The notes below the pieces were generated by a model that made no database searches, was not told where the DNA came from, and saw nothing but the letters and a program-made list of their open reading frames with translations. A DNA stretch of 47,606 bases from an uncultured Erysipelotrichaceae bacterium (GTDB lineage: Bacteria; Bacillota_I; Bacilli_A; RF39; UBA660). Positions 1-8,310 of this stretch are shown here, in pieces. Position 1 is the stretch's first letter. The number at the start of each line of letters is the position of its first letter. Location: the NCBI GenBank assembly GCA_902785135.1, contig CACZXL010000003.1, positions 71,849-119,454 of the forward strand. The letters run 5' to 3'. A program made the translations under genes and the position numbers.

Positions 1-63
1 ATCAAAATATTAATGGAAATACTAGAAGATGATTATAGAAATACTAAGCTAGAAAAAGCATAA
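1..63 (+). CDS. 3' end of an unknown gene (partial)
   Basis: The window opens inside a reading frame that ends at TAA 61-63 and gives 20 residues ending in DDYRNTKLEKA. The tail is charged and helical-looking. A strong terminator follows directly, which supports a real gene end. Too little is present to name a family. Confidence 0.55.
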   Translation: MKILMEILEDDYRNTKLEKA

Positions 64-90
64 AAAGGACTTGAGTAAAGTCCTTTTTTA
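62..90. terminator. Rho-independent terminator, probably bidirectional
   Basis: An 11-bp stem AAAAAGGACTT/AAGTCCTTTTT (62-72 and 78-88) with loop GAGTA ends in a T run. The A run on the other side gives a T run on the minus strand, so it could also stop transcripts coming from the small ORF at 212-304. Confidence 0.8.
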
Positions 91-105
91 TGTTAATATT
101 TAGTT

Positions 106-205
106 AGAGGATGCATCTAATCGCTCAAAAGTTAGGTGTACCTGTGTTTTTGTTGGTACACTTAAAACTTCGAATAAAAAGAGGTGTTAAGTGTACTGTT
201 TTTTT
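106..205 (+). ncRNA. Candidate antisense RNA to the small membrane-peptide mRNA
   Basis: A weak extended -10 (TGTTAATAT, 91-99) precedes this stretch. A perfect 10-bp inverted repeat, GTACACTTAA (156-165) and TTAAGTGTAC (187-196), is followed by a T run at 199-205, which looks like a plus-strand terminator. Such a transcript would be antisense to the 3' part of the minus-strand mRNA for the 30-residue peptide, the arrangement of Firmicutes type I antitoxins such as RatA or SR4. The promoter is inferred and weak. Confidence 0.3.
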
Positions 206-211
206 ATTTAA

Positions 212-304
212 TTATTTTAAAAATAAAATATATACTAATAACAAGATTATTATTAGTATTAGTAGAGTAATTATGTTATAAAGTTTTTCTTCTTTTCTAG
301 ACAA
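212..304 (-). CDS. 30-residue single-span membrane peptide, candidate type I toxin
   Basis: On the minus strand a perfect AAGGAGG sits 8 nt before a TTG start at 304-302. The product is 30 residues: a charged start MSRKEEKLYN, one hydrophobic span of about 18 Leu/Ile/Val/Tyr residues, and a final Lys. The ribosome binding site is one arm of a perfect hairpin (312-328). A -10 hexamer TATAAT (minus strand, 363-358) would place the mRNA start at the GG of the outer inverted repeat. Size, topology, hidden ribosome binding site and terminal pairing together suggest a type I toxin. No family is recognised, and an ordinary small membrane protein is possible. Confidence 0.55.
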   Translation of the reverse strand: MSRKEEKLYNIITLLILIIILLLVYILFLK

Positions 305-311
305 AATACTC

Positions 312-328
312 ACCTCCTTAAAGGAGGT
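312..328 (-). promoter_or_regulatory. Hairpin hiding the ribosome binding site of the small ORF
   Basis: ACCTCCTT and AAGGAGGT form a perfect inverted repeat around one central base. On the minus-strand RNA the second arm is the ribosome binding site of the 30-residue peptide, so the fold would block translation until it is opened or processed. Confidence 0.6.
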
Positions 329-357
329 ACACCTAACACTGATTAGTGCATCCAATA

Positions 358-363
358 ATTATA
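358..363 (-). promoter_or_regulatory. -10 hexamer for the small membrane-peptide transcript
   Basis: Minus-strand TATAAT lies 5-6 nt before the GG that opens the outer inverted-repeat arm at 353. No good -35 is visible. Confidence 0.4.
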
Positions 364-391
364 TTTGCTTTTAATAATTATAATTCCACTA

Positions 392-417
392 AAAAAATGT
401 ACTTAAGTACATTTTTT
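392..417. terminator. Palindromic terminator after the GH25 gene
   Basis: AAAATGTACTT/AAGTACATTTT is a perfect palindrome with A and T runs on its two sides. It lies directly after the restored stop codon of the minus-strand GH25 gene and can act in both directions. Confidence 0.8.
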
Positions 418-1551
418 ATTTGTAATAAATATCTATATCTACATCACCATTAATACCATCTATTTTACCATCACTACATATTTGCCACATATCATATTTT
501 CCTTCATAACTAGATTTGTCAAAATAATTAGGTACATAATGCGCAAGCCATACAGGATATTTTTTATTTTCCCAAGCTTTTTTAAATCATATTTATTAAG
601 AGTATATTCTTGTATTTCATCCCAACTTTCAAAGTCATATGTAATAGGAAAATCTAGTTTTGTTTTATTTAGTTCTTTTCTAACAAATTTAGCTTGTCTT
701 TCTATTTCTTTTTTAGAAGAAGCAGATGTATAAACATATACACCAACTTTTAATCCTGCATTTTTAGCTTTTAATATATTCTTTTTATAAAATGAATCTA
801 GTCCTATTTCATCATTTGGTCCATTACTAACAGCCATTCTTATAATTACAAATTCAGCGCCTGCTTTTTTAACCTTATCAAAATCTATATCTCCTTGCCA
901 TCTAGAAACATCTATTCCAATCATTGTATTATCATTCTTATGAGCTTTAACTACATCAGAAAACTTAATTCCTTCTTCTACATCTTCATCATCATCATCA
1001 TCTTCTTCATCAGAATATTCTATATTTTCTGGATCTAAAACATTAAGATTAAAACTTTGTATAGTAGTGTTATCAGCATTATCTTTAATTATATATTTTA
1101 AATCATATGAACCTTCTTTAGTTAAATCATAATCTCCTTCAATAGAACATTTTACTTTTCTATCATAATTATCTATATATTTAGCATTACTACAAAAGTC
1201 TATTTCATTGTCATTTAAATAATATATATAATTTAACTGAGATGTTATTAAAGTAGGTGGTAATGTATCTACTACTTCATAATTTACTTTTAATTTATAT
1301 TTAAATAATTTATATTTATATTTTATTACTGCGGTATATTTTCCTGTTTTATTAGTATTTAATTCTTCTTTATTATTAAGTATTTCAACATTATTATCTT
1401 TTATTAATTCTTTTATTTTGTGTTTTGAATAAACTTCATATGTCATTTTATTTGTATCTATTTTAACGTTTTTAGGCATTTTATATTCATCATATATACT
1501 ACAACCACTTAATAGTAATATAGATATTAATAGAACTATCTTTTTCTTCAT
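416..1551 (-). pseudogene. GH25 lysozyme-like lipoprotein, frameshifted and internally deleted
   Basis: Start ATG 1551 follows GGTGAT. A signal peptide with lipobox LLSGC (Cys17) is followed by an Ig-like region ending near GSYDLKYIIKDNADN, an acidic linker, and a GH25 domain (GIDVSRWQGDIDF, then YDFESWDE with the catalytic acids). The first frame stops at 460 after an unrelated tail. Shifting frame at about 583-589 restores the family C-terminus (KKYPVWLAHY, YDMWQIC, NGDVDIDIYYK) and a stop at 416-418. About 30 residues expected between YDLKK and AWENKKYP are absent, so this is more than a single-base error. The junction reads A AAA AAG, the dnaX-type -1 slippery heptamer. It is probably a decayed peptidoglycan hydrolase; an assembly collapse is the other explanation. 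Confidence 0.7.
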
Positions 1552-1607
1552 ATTATCACCAATTTAATTATATATTAAAAAAATAAATAAGTAAAATTTA
1601 AAATATA

Positions 1608-1616
1608 TGATATAAT
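1608..1616 (+). promoter_or_regulatory. Extended -10 promoter
   Basis: TGATATAAT lies 27 bp before the ATG at 1644 and ahead of a GAGGTG ribosome binding site. Confidence 0.55.
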
Positions 1617-1643
1617 AATTATATATAATAAAGAGGTGTACCT

Positions 1644-2960
1644 ATGGCTTATTCAGATGTAGTATTTGAAAGTATTAATAATCAATTTAAAGAAATAGTA
1701 ACTAGAATTAATGATTTAAATAAACTATCTAGTGAAGCGAATGCGCATAGTATTACAATTAATAGTTATGAAGAAAGTATTCATAAGATAAAAGTTAGGT
1801 TTAATCAATTATATGGTGATTTTGCCTTAATGAAAGTTAATACTAATTCTATTTCAGAACTATATGATGTAGTAGATAATTATTATAATCAACTAGAAAC
1901 ATATATTAACGCAATGAAAAAGAGAGAAGAACAAGTTTCTGAAATAACTAATGAAAAAGTAGAAGAGGTAGAACCTGAAACAAAGAATTCTTCAGATATA
2001 CAAAAAACAAATAGTGATTTAGATGAGCATGAAAAGAGTATAACTAAAGAAGAAACTGAATCTATAGATCTTAAAACTGAATTAGATAAATTAAAGAAAA
2101 GATATGAGGAATATAAGGAAATACCTAAGAAATACCCAGGAGTAGAAATATCTTCATATAAATCTTTGATGGAAACATATGAAAAATTATTACCAGTATT
2201 TGAAGAACAATTAAACAGAAATATACTAAAACCAGAAGCGATAACACATCTAAAAGGATCTATGGATGCTTTTGATAAAAGTCTGAATATAATAATAAAT
2301 AATTATAAACCAGAAGAATCTAAGAAAATAACCGCTGAAGATGTAAAAGAATTAAATCAAAAAATAATTAATGGTATAAGAAGTGGAATGGAAAAAAGAA
2401 AGGAAGAAGAAAAAAAAGAAAGTATTCCAGAATCAAATATTATTCCCTTTAAAACTGAAGAACCAGATATTAAAGAAGATATTATTGTTACAGAAGAAGC
2501 CGCAATGACTTCTGAACCTGTAAAAAAGAGAACAACAAAATTTAGAAAATTTTTAGCAAAAGTAGTTCCAACACCACTATTACTAGGAGTTGCGGCTATA
2601 AAAGATTTTAAAGCTAAAAGAACTAAATCATCTAGTGAAATAGAAGTTCCAGAAGAAGATGATATATTTGAAGATAACGAAGTAAAAGAAGAAACAAAAC
2701 AAGAAGATAGATTATTTAAGAATATAGATAAGTATGATTATGAACTACATGAAATGGAAAGAAAAAAAGAATTTGAAAGCTTATCAAAGAAAGAAAAATT
2801 AGACAAATTAAAAAAATTAAAGAATTCCATAGAAACAAAAAAGGAATTAGAAGAAAGAATAAATCCAAAATTAGCGAAGAGTTTTGGACATGTAGACTTA
2901 ATATATTTATCAATATTATTAATGTTATTAATATTTATAGTAGGTATAATGATTTCATAA
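1644..2960 (+). CDS. Coiled-coil, C-terminally anchored membrane protein of unknown function
   Basis: The product has 438 residues. Start ATG follows GAGGTG. Residues 1-95 look helical; most of the rest is Glu/Lys-rich and predicted coiled coil, with a basic patch near 295-325. The only clear membrane segment is at the very C-terminus (DLIYLSILLMLLIFIVGI), with no signal peptide, so the bulk should face the cytoplasm. It shares this layout, but no obvious sequence, with the protein at 8311. It has its own promoter. I do not recognise a family; a cell-envelope or division scaffold would fit but is a guess. Confidence 0.75.
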   Translation: MAYSDVVFESINNQFKEIVTRINDLNKLSSEANAHSITINSYEESIHKIKVRFNQLYGDFALMKVNTNSISELYDVVDNYYNQLETYINAMKKREEQVSEITNEKVEEVEPETKNSSDIQKTNSDLDEHEKSITKEETESIDLKTELDKLKKRYEEYKEIPKKYPGVEISSYKSLMETYEKLLPVFEEQLNRNILKPEAITHLKGSMDAFDKSLNIIINNYKPEESKKITAEDVKELNQKIINGIRSGMEKRKEEEKKESIPESNIIPFKTEEPDIKEDIIVTEEAAMTSEPVKKRTTKFRKFLAKVVPTPLLLGVAAIKDFKAKRTKSSSEIEVPEEDDIFEDNEVKEETKQEDRLFKNIDKYDYELHEMERKKEFESLSKKEKLDKLKKLKNSIETKKELEERINPKLAKSFGHVDLIYLSILLMLLIFIVGIMIS

Positions 2961-2962
2961 AT

Positions 2963-2991
2963 TTGCCAAAAAAACAAAAATGTGCTAGAAT
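2963..2991 (+). promoter_or_regulatory. Sigma-A-type promoter for the acyl-CoA synthetase gene
   Basis: TTGCCA (2963-2968), a 17-nt spacer and TAGAAT (2986-2991) with an upstream TG lie 30 bp before the start codon. Confidence 0.6.
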
Positions 2992-3020
2992 AACTCGTAA
3001 TTTTTAAAGAGGGGGATATT

Positions 3021-4925
3021 ATGCAAACAGAATATTTAGAACAATATAGCCAAAAATTAAATGAGTTAACTGAAAAAGAAAGAAAGTTAAGAAACATTTA
3101 TTTAAGAAAATTAGAGATAGGTGAAATACAAGGTCCTCGCCTTGAAAGTCGTAGTATTAACAAATCTTGGTTAAAATTCTATGATGAGGCTGGATTAGAT
3201 ATTGAATATCCTAAAATGACTATGTATCAATATATGATGAATAAAAACAGAGATCATATGGATGATGTTGCTTTAAGATATTTTGGTAGAAAAATCACTT
3301 ATAAAGAATTTGATGAAAATATAGATAAAACTGTTAGAAGTTTAAAGAAAATGGGCGTTAAAAAAGGTGATAAAGTTACTATATGTATGCCTAACACTCC
3401 TGAAGGTGTTTACGCAGTTTATGCATGTAGAAAAATGGGTGCAGTAGCAGCTATGATTCACCCTAAGTCTGCTGAAAATGAAATTAAAAATTTCGTTAAT
3501 GAAATAGATTCTAAAGTAGTAATCATTTTAGATAGATTTGCTAAAAACTTAGAAACAGTTATAAACGATACAAAAGTAGAACATGCTGTTGTTGTTTCAC
3601 CAACTGATTCTATGACTATAAAAGGTATTGCTAAAGTTATCTCTAGAAGTATAAAGAGTAAGATAAGAGCAAAATTTAAAAAAGCTGATGAAAAAAATAA
3701 AAAGCCTGTTAAAAAAGATGAAAAAACTGAAAAGTTTACAACAGATGATAAAAGATTTACTAAATGGAATGAATTTATTGATTTAACAAAGAATGATAAT
3801 AGTAAAGTAGAAGAACAACCATATGAAAAAGATGCTTTAGCAGTTATTCTTCGTACTGGTGGATCAACTGGTACACCAAAAGGTGTAGAATTAACTGATG
3901 ATAACTTTAATACAATGGTTGAACAATTCTTCCAAAATGAAAGTAACTTCAAAAGAGGAGATAAATTACTTGCTATGATGCCAATATTCCATGGTTTTGG
4001 TTTATGTAGTTCTGTACATTTACCATTATCAGTTGGTGTTAGTGTTAACTTAGTACCTGAATTAAAAGGTGAAGATATGCTTTTAGAAGTATTAAAAGAA
4101 GAAAACCATATCATTGGTGTTCCTACATTCTTAGATGCTATCTTAAAAAGTAAATTAGTAGGTAAAATAAAAGATTTATCTCATTTAAAATATATAGTTT
4201 CTGGTGGAGATTCAGATACTGATAAAACAGAAGCTGATTTTAATAAATTCTTAGAAGAACGTAATTGTAAAGCTAAATTATGTAAAGGTTATGGTTTAGC
4301 AGAAATGGTTGCGGGAGCTACTTTCGCATGTGGAGAATATAATAAAATAGGTTCTATAGGTATTCCTATGGTAGATACAGATTTTAAGTTAGTTAAACCA
4401 GGTACAAATGAAGAAATAAATGAAGATGATGTAGTTGGTGAAATGTGTCTAAAAGGACCTTCAGTAATGAAGGGTTACTATGGTAATGAAGAAGAGACAA
4501 ATGAATGTTTAAAAAATGGATGGTTTCATACAGGAGACTTAGCAGTTTGGAAAGATGGTTTATTATACTTTAAACAAAGAAAAGGTGATATGATCATCAA
4601 TAGTGGTATTAATGTATATCCAAGAGAAATTGAAAGAGTATTAATAGAACATGAAGCTATTGAAAGTGTAACTGTTATAGGTGTATATCATCCATATAAA
4701 AAACAAGTACCAAAAGCATATATTAAATTAAAAGAAGGATATGTTGTATCAAATGATTTAATAAATGAATTTAAAGAATTATGTAAGAAGAACTTAAATA
4801 TTTATTCAAATCCATATGATTATGAATTTGTAAATGAAGTTCCTCAAACTTTACTTGGTAAAGTAAATAGAAAAGCGTTAAAAGAAAAAGAACAAACTAA
4901 AATTTTAACATTACAATCTAAATAA
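3021..4925 (+). CDS. AMP-forming acyl-CoA synthetase / acyl ligase (ANL superfamily)
   Basis: The product has 634 residues and would activate a carboxylic acid, probably a fatty acid, as acyl-AMP and then acyl-CoA. The ANL motifs are present in order: phosphate loop RTGGSTGTPKG (278-288), YGLAEM, GWFHTGDLAVW, KGDMIINSGINVYP and a C-terminal GKVNRKAL with the catalytic Lys. A Lys-rich insertion at about 205-245 is unusual. GAGGGGG precedes the ATG. The next gene, 17 bp downstream, encodes a PlsC-type acyltransferase, so a role in phospholipid acylation is a reasonable inference. The true substrate cannot be read from sequence. Confidence 0.85.
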   Translation: MQTEYLEQYSQKLNELTEKERKLRNIYLRKLEIGEIQGPRLESRSINKSWLKFYDEAGLDIEYPKMTMYQYMMNKNRDHMDDVALRYFGRKITYKEFDENIDKTVRSLKKMGVKKGDKVTICMPNTPEGVYAVYACRKMGAVAAMIHPKSAENEIKNFVNEIDSKVVIILDRFAKNLETVINDTKVEHAVVVSPTDSMTIKGIAKVISRSIKSKIRAKFKKADEKNKKPVKKDEKTEKFTTDDKRFTKWNEFIDLTKNDNSKVEEQPYEKDALAVILRTGGSTGTPKGVELTDDNFNTMVEQFFQNESNFKRGDKLLAMMPIFHGFGLCSSVHLPLSVGVSVNLVPELKGEDMLLEVLKEENHIIGVPTFLDAILKSKLVGKIKDLSHLKYIVSGGDSDTDKTEADFNKFLEERNCKAKLCKGYGLAEMVAGATFACGEYNKIGSIGIPMVDTDFKLVKPGTNEEINEDDVVGEMCLKGPSVMKGYYGNEEETNECLKNGWFHTGDLAVWKDGLLYFKQRKGDMIINSGINVYPREIERVLIEHEAIESVTVIGVYHPYKKQVPKAYIKLKEGYVVSNDLINEFKELCKKNLNIYSNPYDYEFVNEVPQTLLGKVNRKALKEKEQTKILTLQSK

Positions 4926-4942
4926 AAATTGGGGGTATTTTT

Positions 4943-6403
4943 ATGAGAAAAGTTGTTGGTGTGGACGTTGATGGTGTTTTAACAAACATCGATCAATTTC
5001 AAATAGAATATGGGAAAAAATATTTTAAAAAGACTGATGATGAAATAGATAAATCAAAAAGTGAAATAGAAGATATATTCCATGTATCTAAAGAAGAAGC
5101 CGCAAAATTCTGGATAAAATATATTTGGAAATATGCAATTAAAGAACCATTAAGACAAGATATGGTTGATTGTATTAATAAACTTCATGATAATGAATAT
5201 GAAGTACAAATAATTACAAGTAGAGCAAATACTACAAGACAAGATGCATTAGGTGCGTTATTTAGAAAAATGCTTGTTGATAAATTAAAAGAATATAATT
5301 TAAAATATGATGGCATTTGTTACTGTGGTAATGATAATACACCAGAAGAAAAAGCTAAGTATTGTAAAGAATTAGGTGTATCTGTAATGCTTGAAGATAC
5401 AGGTGCTAATGCAGAAGAAATTAGTAAAGAATGTACAGTTCTTTTAGTTGATTCTCTATCAAATAAAGATGTAAAAGATAGTAAAAATATTATAAGAGTT
5501 AGTAATGGTAATGAAGTATATAAATATATGAAATCATTAGATTATTCTTTAAGAGGGAAAGCTCATGTTAAAGAAGATAAATATGATAAACCATACAGAA
5601 AAGTAAGAAATATTGGTACTTTAATATTTAAAACTGGTTTAAAACCAACTATTATAGGTAAAGAAAATATTCCTAAAGATGGACCAATACTTTTATGTGG
5701 TAACCATTTACATGTATGGGATCAATTTCCTGTTATTTGCGCAACTGATAGAACAACACATTGGATGGCTAAAAAAGAATACTTTGATAGTAAATTAGGA
5801 CCTTTCTTTAGAAAAACAGGTGCGATATGTGTTGATAGATATGGAAATGCTAAAGAATCAGAAAATGAAGCAATAGAATATCTAGAAAATAATGGTGCTA
5901 TAGGTTTGTTCCCAGAAGGAACTAGAAATAAACTTAAAGAAACTGAATATGAAAGTATATATGAATTAATTAGTGTTCCTGATAAACAATCATTTTATGA
6001 GAATTTATCTCAAAAATCACTAAGAACATCTCAAGTTAATAAATTAAAAGAATTATTAATATCAAGAAGAATAGATAAGGATACTTTTAAAGAAATACTT
6101 TTAACAGCTGATGATGATATTCTTATAGGTTTATTAGAAAAAGGTATTATTACCAATGAAGAATATAATGATTCATTATTATTACCATTTAAATTTGGAG
6201 CAGTTTCTATGGCTAAGAAAACAGATGCTTTAATTGTTCCATTTGGAGTTACTGGTGATTATAAGGTTGGTAATGATAATTTAATTGTTAATATTGGTGA
6301 ACCAATAGATGTAAGAGATAAATCTTATGAAGATGCTAATACCGAATTAAGAAATAAAGTACTAGGCTTAGTTATGGATAATTATAGTAAAAAAAGAAAA
6401 TAA
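4943..6403 (+). CDS. HAD-like hydrolase fused to a PlsC-type acylglycerophosphate acyltransferase
   Basis: The product has 486 residues. Residues 1-190 carry VGVDVDGVLTN (Asp8, Asp10), resembling the 5'(3')-deoxyribonucleotidase/HAD group. From about 225 onwards it is a PlsC-type acyltransferase with NHLHVWD (the HX4D motif, His255-Asp260) and LFPEGTRNK (324-330). A helical insertion of about 85 residues separates FPEGTR from LLPFKFGAVSMAKK, where PlsC proteins are normally continuous. It sits in one operon with the acyl-CoA synthetase, which could supply the acyl donor for phosphatidic acid synthesis. The fusion is clear in one uninterrupted frame; the HAD substrate is unknown. Confidence 0.8.
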   Translation: MRKVVGVDVDGVLTNIDQFQIEYGKKYFKKTDDEIDKSKSEIEDIFHVSKEEAAKFWIKYIWKYAIKEPLRQDMVDCINKLHDNEYEVQIITSRANTTRQDALGALFRKMLVDKLKEYNLKYDGICYCGNDNTPEEKAKYCKELGVSVMLEDTGANAEEISKECTVLLVDSLSNKDVKDSKNIIRVSNGNEVYKYMKSLDYSLRGKAHVKEDKYDKPYRKVRNIGTLIFKTGLKPTIIGKENIPKDGPILLCGNHLHVWDQFPVICATDRTTHWMAKKEYFDSKLGPFFRKTGAICVDRYGNAKESENEAIEYLENNGAIGLFPEGTRNKLKETEYESIYELISVPDKQSFYENLSQKSLRTSQVNKLKELLISRRIDKDTFKEILLTADDDILIGLLEKGIITNEEYNDSLLLPFKFGAVSMAKKTDALIVPFGVTGDYKVGNDNLIVNIGEPIDVRDKSYEDANTELRNKVLGLVMDNYSKKRK

Positions 6404-6426
6404 CTTTATTGTTATTTTCTTTTTTT
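6395..6426 (+). terminator. Terminator after the HAD-PlsC gene
   Basis: AGAAAATAAC/GTTATTTTCT stem around the stop codon, followed by a T run. Confidence 0.8.
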
Positions 6427-6427
6427 G

Positions 6428-6436
6428 TGTTATAAT
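6428..6436 (+). promoter_or_regulatory. Extended -10 promoter of the hybrid kinase gene
   Basis: TGTTATAAT directly follows the T run of the preceding terminator. Confidence 0.6.
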
Positions 6437-6461
6437 TATTTATAATAGGGAAGTGTAAAAA

Positions 6462-8300
6462 ATGATAAAGGAATTTGCTTTAAGTAGTGTGTATTTTCAA
6501 ATAATAAGTTTATGTTATATATTAATGCTAATATTTGTTTTCTTTTCTAAAAAAAGAATAGATTCATTAGAAAACAAAATATATAAATTTTTATTAATTA
6601 CAAATGGACTTGGTTTAATATTAGATATATTAAGTGTATATACAATAAAGTATAGAAATGAAATGCCTATAACTAATTATTTTGTTACTAAGTTTTATTT
6701 GATATATTTACTTACTTGGATATCTGAGTTTACTTTTTATATTGTTACTCTTACAAAAGAAGAATCTAAGTATTATGAAAGACGTAAAAAAATATTATTA
6801 TATATATATTTAATAAGTGTAGTTGCAATATTTGTATTACCATTAAATTATTTTAGTGAAGGAGATATAATATATTCTTATGGCCCAAGTGCTAATTATT
6901 TATACGCTATTAGTGGAGTATTAATAGTTACATGGATAATAAATATGGTAAGAAGCTTTTCTTATATTAAAAAAATTAAATGTGTTCCTATATTTGCGTA
7001 TATAGTATTTGGGGTACTAGTTATAGCAATCCAAGGATCAAATCCTCAAATATTACTTATGACATCAATGGAATCGTTTGTAACAGTGTTAATGTTCCAT
7101 ACTATAGAAAATCCTGATATAAAATTAATAAGTCAATTAAATATTGCTAAAGAACAAGCAGAAAGAGCTAATGGAGCTAAATCAGATTTCTTATCTAGTA
7201 TGTCTCATGAAATAAGAACTCCATTAAATGCAATAGCAGGTTTATCAGAAGATATATTAACTTATAAAAATGATGTTCCAAAACAAGTTAGAGAAGATTC
7301 AGAAGATATAATTAGTGCATCTAATACATTACTTGAGATAGTAGGCAATATCTTAGATATAAGTAAGATTGAAAGTAATAAATTAGATATAGTAGAAGCA
7401 CCTTATGACTTTGTTAAAGAAATAACAACGCTTGCTAAAATTAATAAAACAAGAATAGGTGAAAAACCAATTGTATTTAAAACTCATTTCGCTGAAGATA
7501 TACCTTATGAATTAATAGGTGATAAAGTTCATATAAAAGAAGTAGTTAATAATTTATTATCTAATGCCATTAAATATACTGATAAAGGTGAAGTAAATCT
7601 TGATGTTAAATGTATTAATAAGAATAATAATTGTAATTTAATAATATCTGTACAAGATACAGGAAAAGGAATTAAACAAGAATCTATAGGTAGATTATTT
7701 GATAAGTTTGATAGACTAGATATGGATAGAAATTCTACTATAGAAGGAACTGGTCTTGGACTTGCAATTACTAAAAAATTAGTTGAAATGATGGGTGGAA
7801 CAATAAATGTTAATTCTACTTATGGAAAAGGATCTATATTTGTTGTTAATTTAAGTCAAAAGATTAGTCAAATGACTAAACCAGTTGGTAACGAATCGGA
7901 ATCTAAATCAGAAGTAAAAGTGGTTTATAAAAACAAAACAGTTTTAGTTGTAGATGATAATATGTTAAATATCAAAGTTGCAAATAGAGCATTATCAGAT
8001 TTAGAAATGAATATTGATAGTGTAACTAGTGGTAAAGAAACTTTAGAAGCTGTTAAGAAGAAAAAATATGATGTTATATTACTAGATATAATGATGCCAG
8101 ATATGGATGGTATAGAAACATTAAAAGAATTAAAGAAAATAGAAGGCTTTAATACACCTGTTGTTGCATTAACTGCAGATGCTATTTCTGGAGCTAAAGA
8201 AAAGTATTTAAAAGAGGGATTTACTAGTTATATAGCAAAACCATTTACAAGAGATCAGATAAAGGAAAAATTAGATAAAGTATTTCAATCTAATGAATAA
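6462..8300 (+). CDS. Membrane-bound hybrid sensor histidine kinase
   Basis: The product has 612 residues. The first 220 contain six or seven membrane segments with no large extracellular domain. HisKA follows with SHEIRTPLN (phospho-accepting His249), then HATPase with [10 protein letters not shown] (N box), DTGKGI (G1), FDKFDR (F) and GTGLGLAI (G2). A C-terminal receiver has [16 protein letters not shown] (phospho-acceptor Asp542) and the switch Lys in AKPF. Hybrid kinases normally need an Hpt partner, and a free Hpt protein and single receiver are encoded at 32619-33379. Its signal is unknown. Linkage to Spo0A (18170) is possible but inferred. Confidence 0.9.
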   Translation: MIKEFALSSVYFQIISLCYILMLIFVFFSKKRIDSLENKIYKFLLITNGLGLILDILSVYTIKYRNEMPITNYFVTKFYLIYLLTWISEFTFYIVTLTKEESKYYERRKKILLYIYLISVVAIFVLPLNYFSEGDIIYSYGPSANYLYAISGVLIVTWIINMVRSFSYIKKIKCVPIFAYIVFGVLVIAIQGSNPQILLMTSMESFVTVLMFHTIENPDIKLISQLNIAKEQAERANGAKSDFLSSMSHEIRTPLNAIAGLSEDILTYKNDVPKQVREDSEDIISASNTLLEIVGNILDISKIESNKLDIVEAPYDFVKEITTLAKINKTRIGEKPIVFKTHFAEDIPYELIGDKVHIKEVVNNLLSNAIKYTDKGEVNLDVKCINKNNNCNLIISVQDTGKGIKQESIGRLFDKFDRLDMDRNSTIEGTGLGLAITKKLVEMMGGTINVNSTYGKGSIFVVNLSQKISQMTKPVGNESESKSEVKVVYKNKTVLVVDDNMLNIKVANRALSDLEMNIDSVTSGKETLEAVKKKKYDVILLDIMMPDMDGIETLKELKKIEGFNTPVVALTADAISGAKEKYLKEGFTSYIAKPFTRDQIKEKLDKVFQSNE

Positions 8301-8310
8301 GGAGTAGCTT

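Larger units (their letters stand above)
109..353. repeat. Inverted repeat flanking the small ORF (possible 5'-3' mRNA pairing)
   Basis: GTTAGGTGTACCT at 131-143 is exactly complementary to AGGTACACCTAAC at 325-337. Outside it, GGATGCATCTAATC at 109-122 pairs with GATTAGTGCATCC at 341-353 with one bulged base. In a minus-strand transcript these arms are the extreme 5' and 3' parts. This kind of terminal pairing is known from type I toxin mRNAs such as hok and aapA1. Confidence 0.6.

Noticed and set aside
416-1551. Functional programmed -1 frameshift as the main explanation for the GH25 gene
   Set aside because: The slippery heptamer is present, but about 30 conserved residues are missing at the same point, so deletion is the simpler primary cause.
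1644-2960. Type VII secretion substrate or LXG toxin
   Set aside because: The C-terminus is a membrane anchor, there is no LXG or WXG motif, and the EssC gene is 22 kb away.
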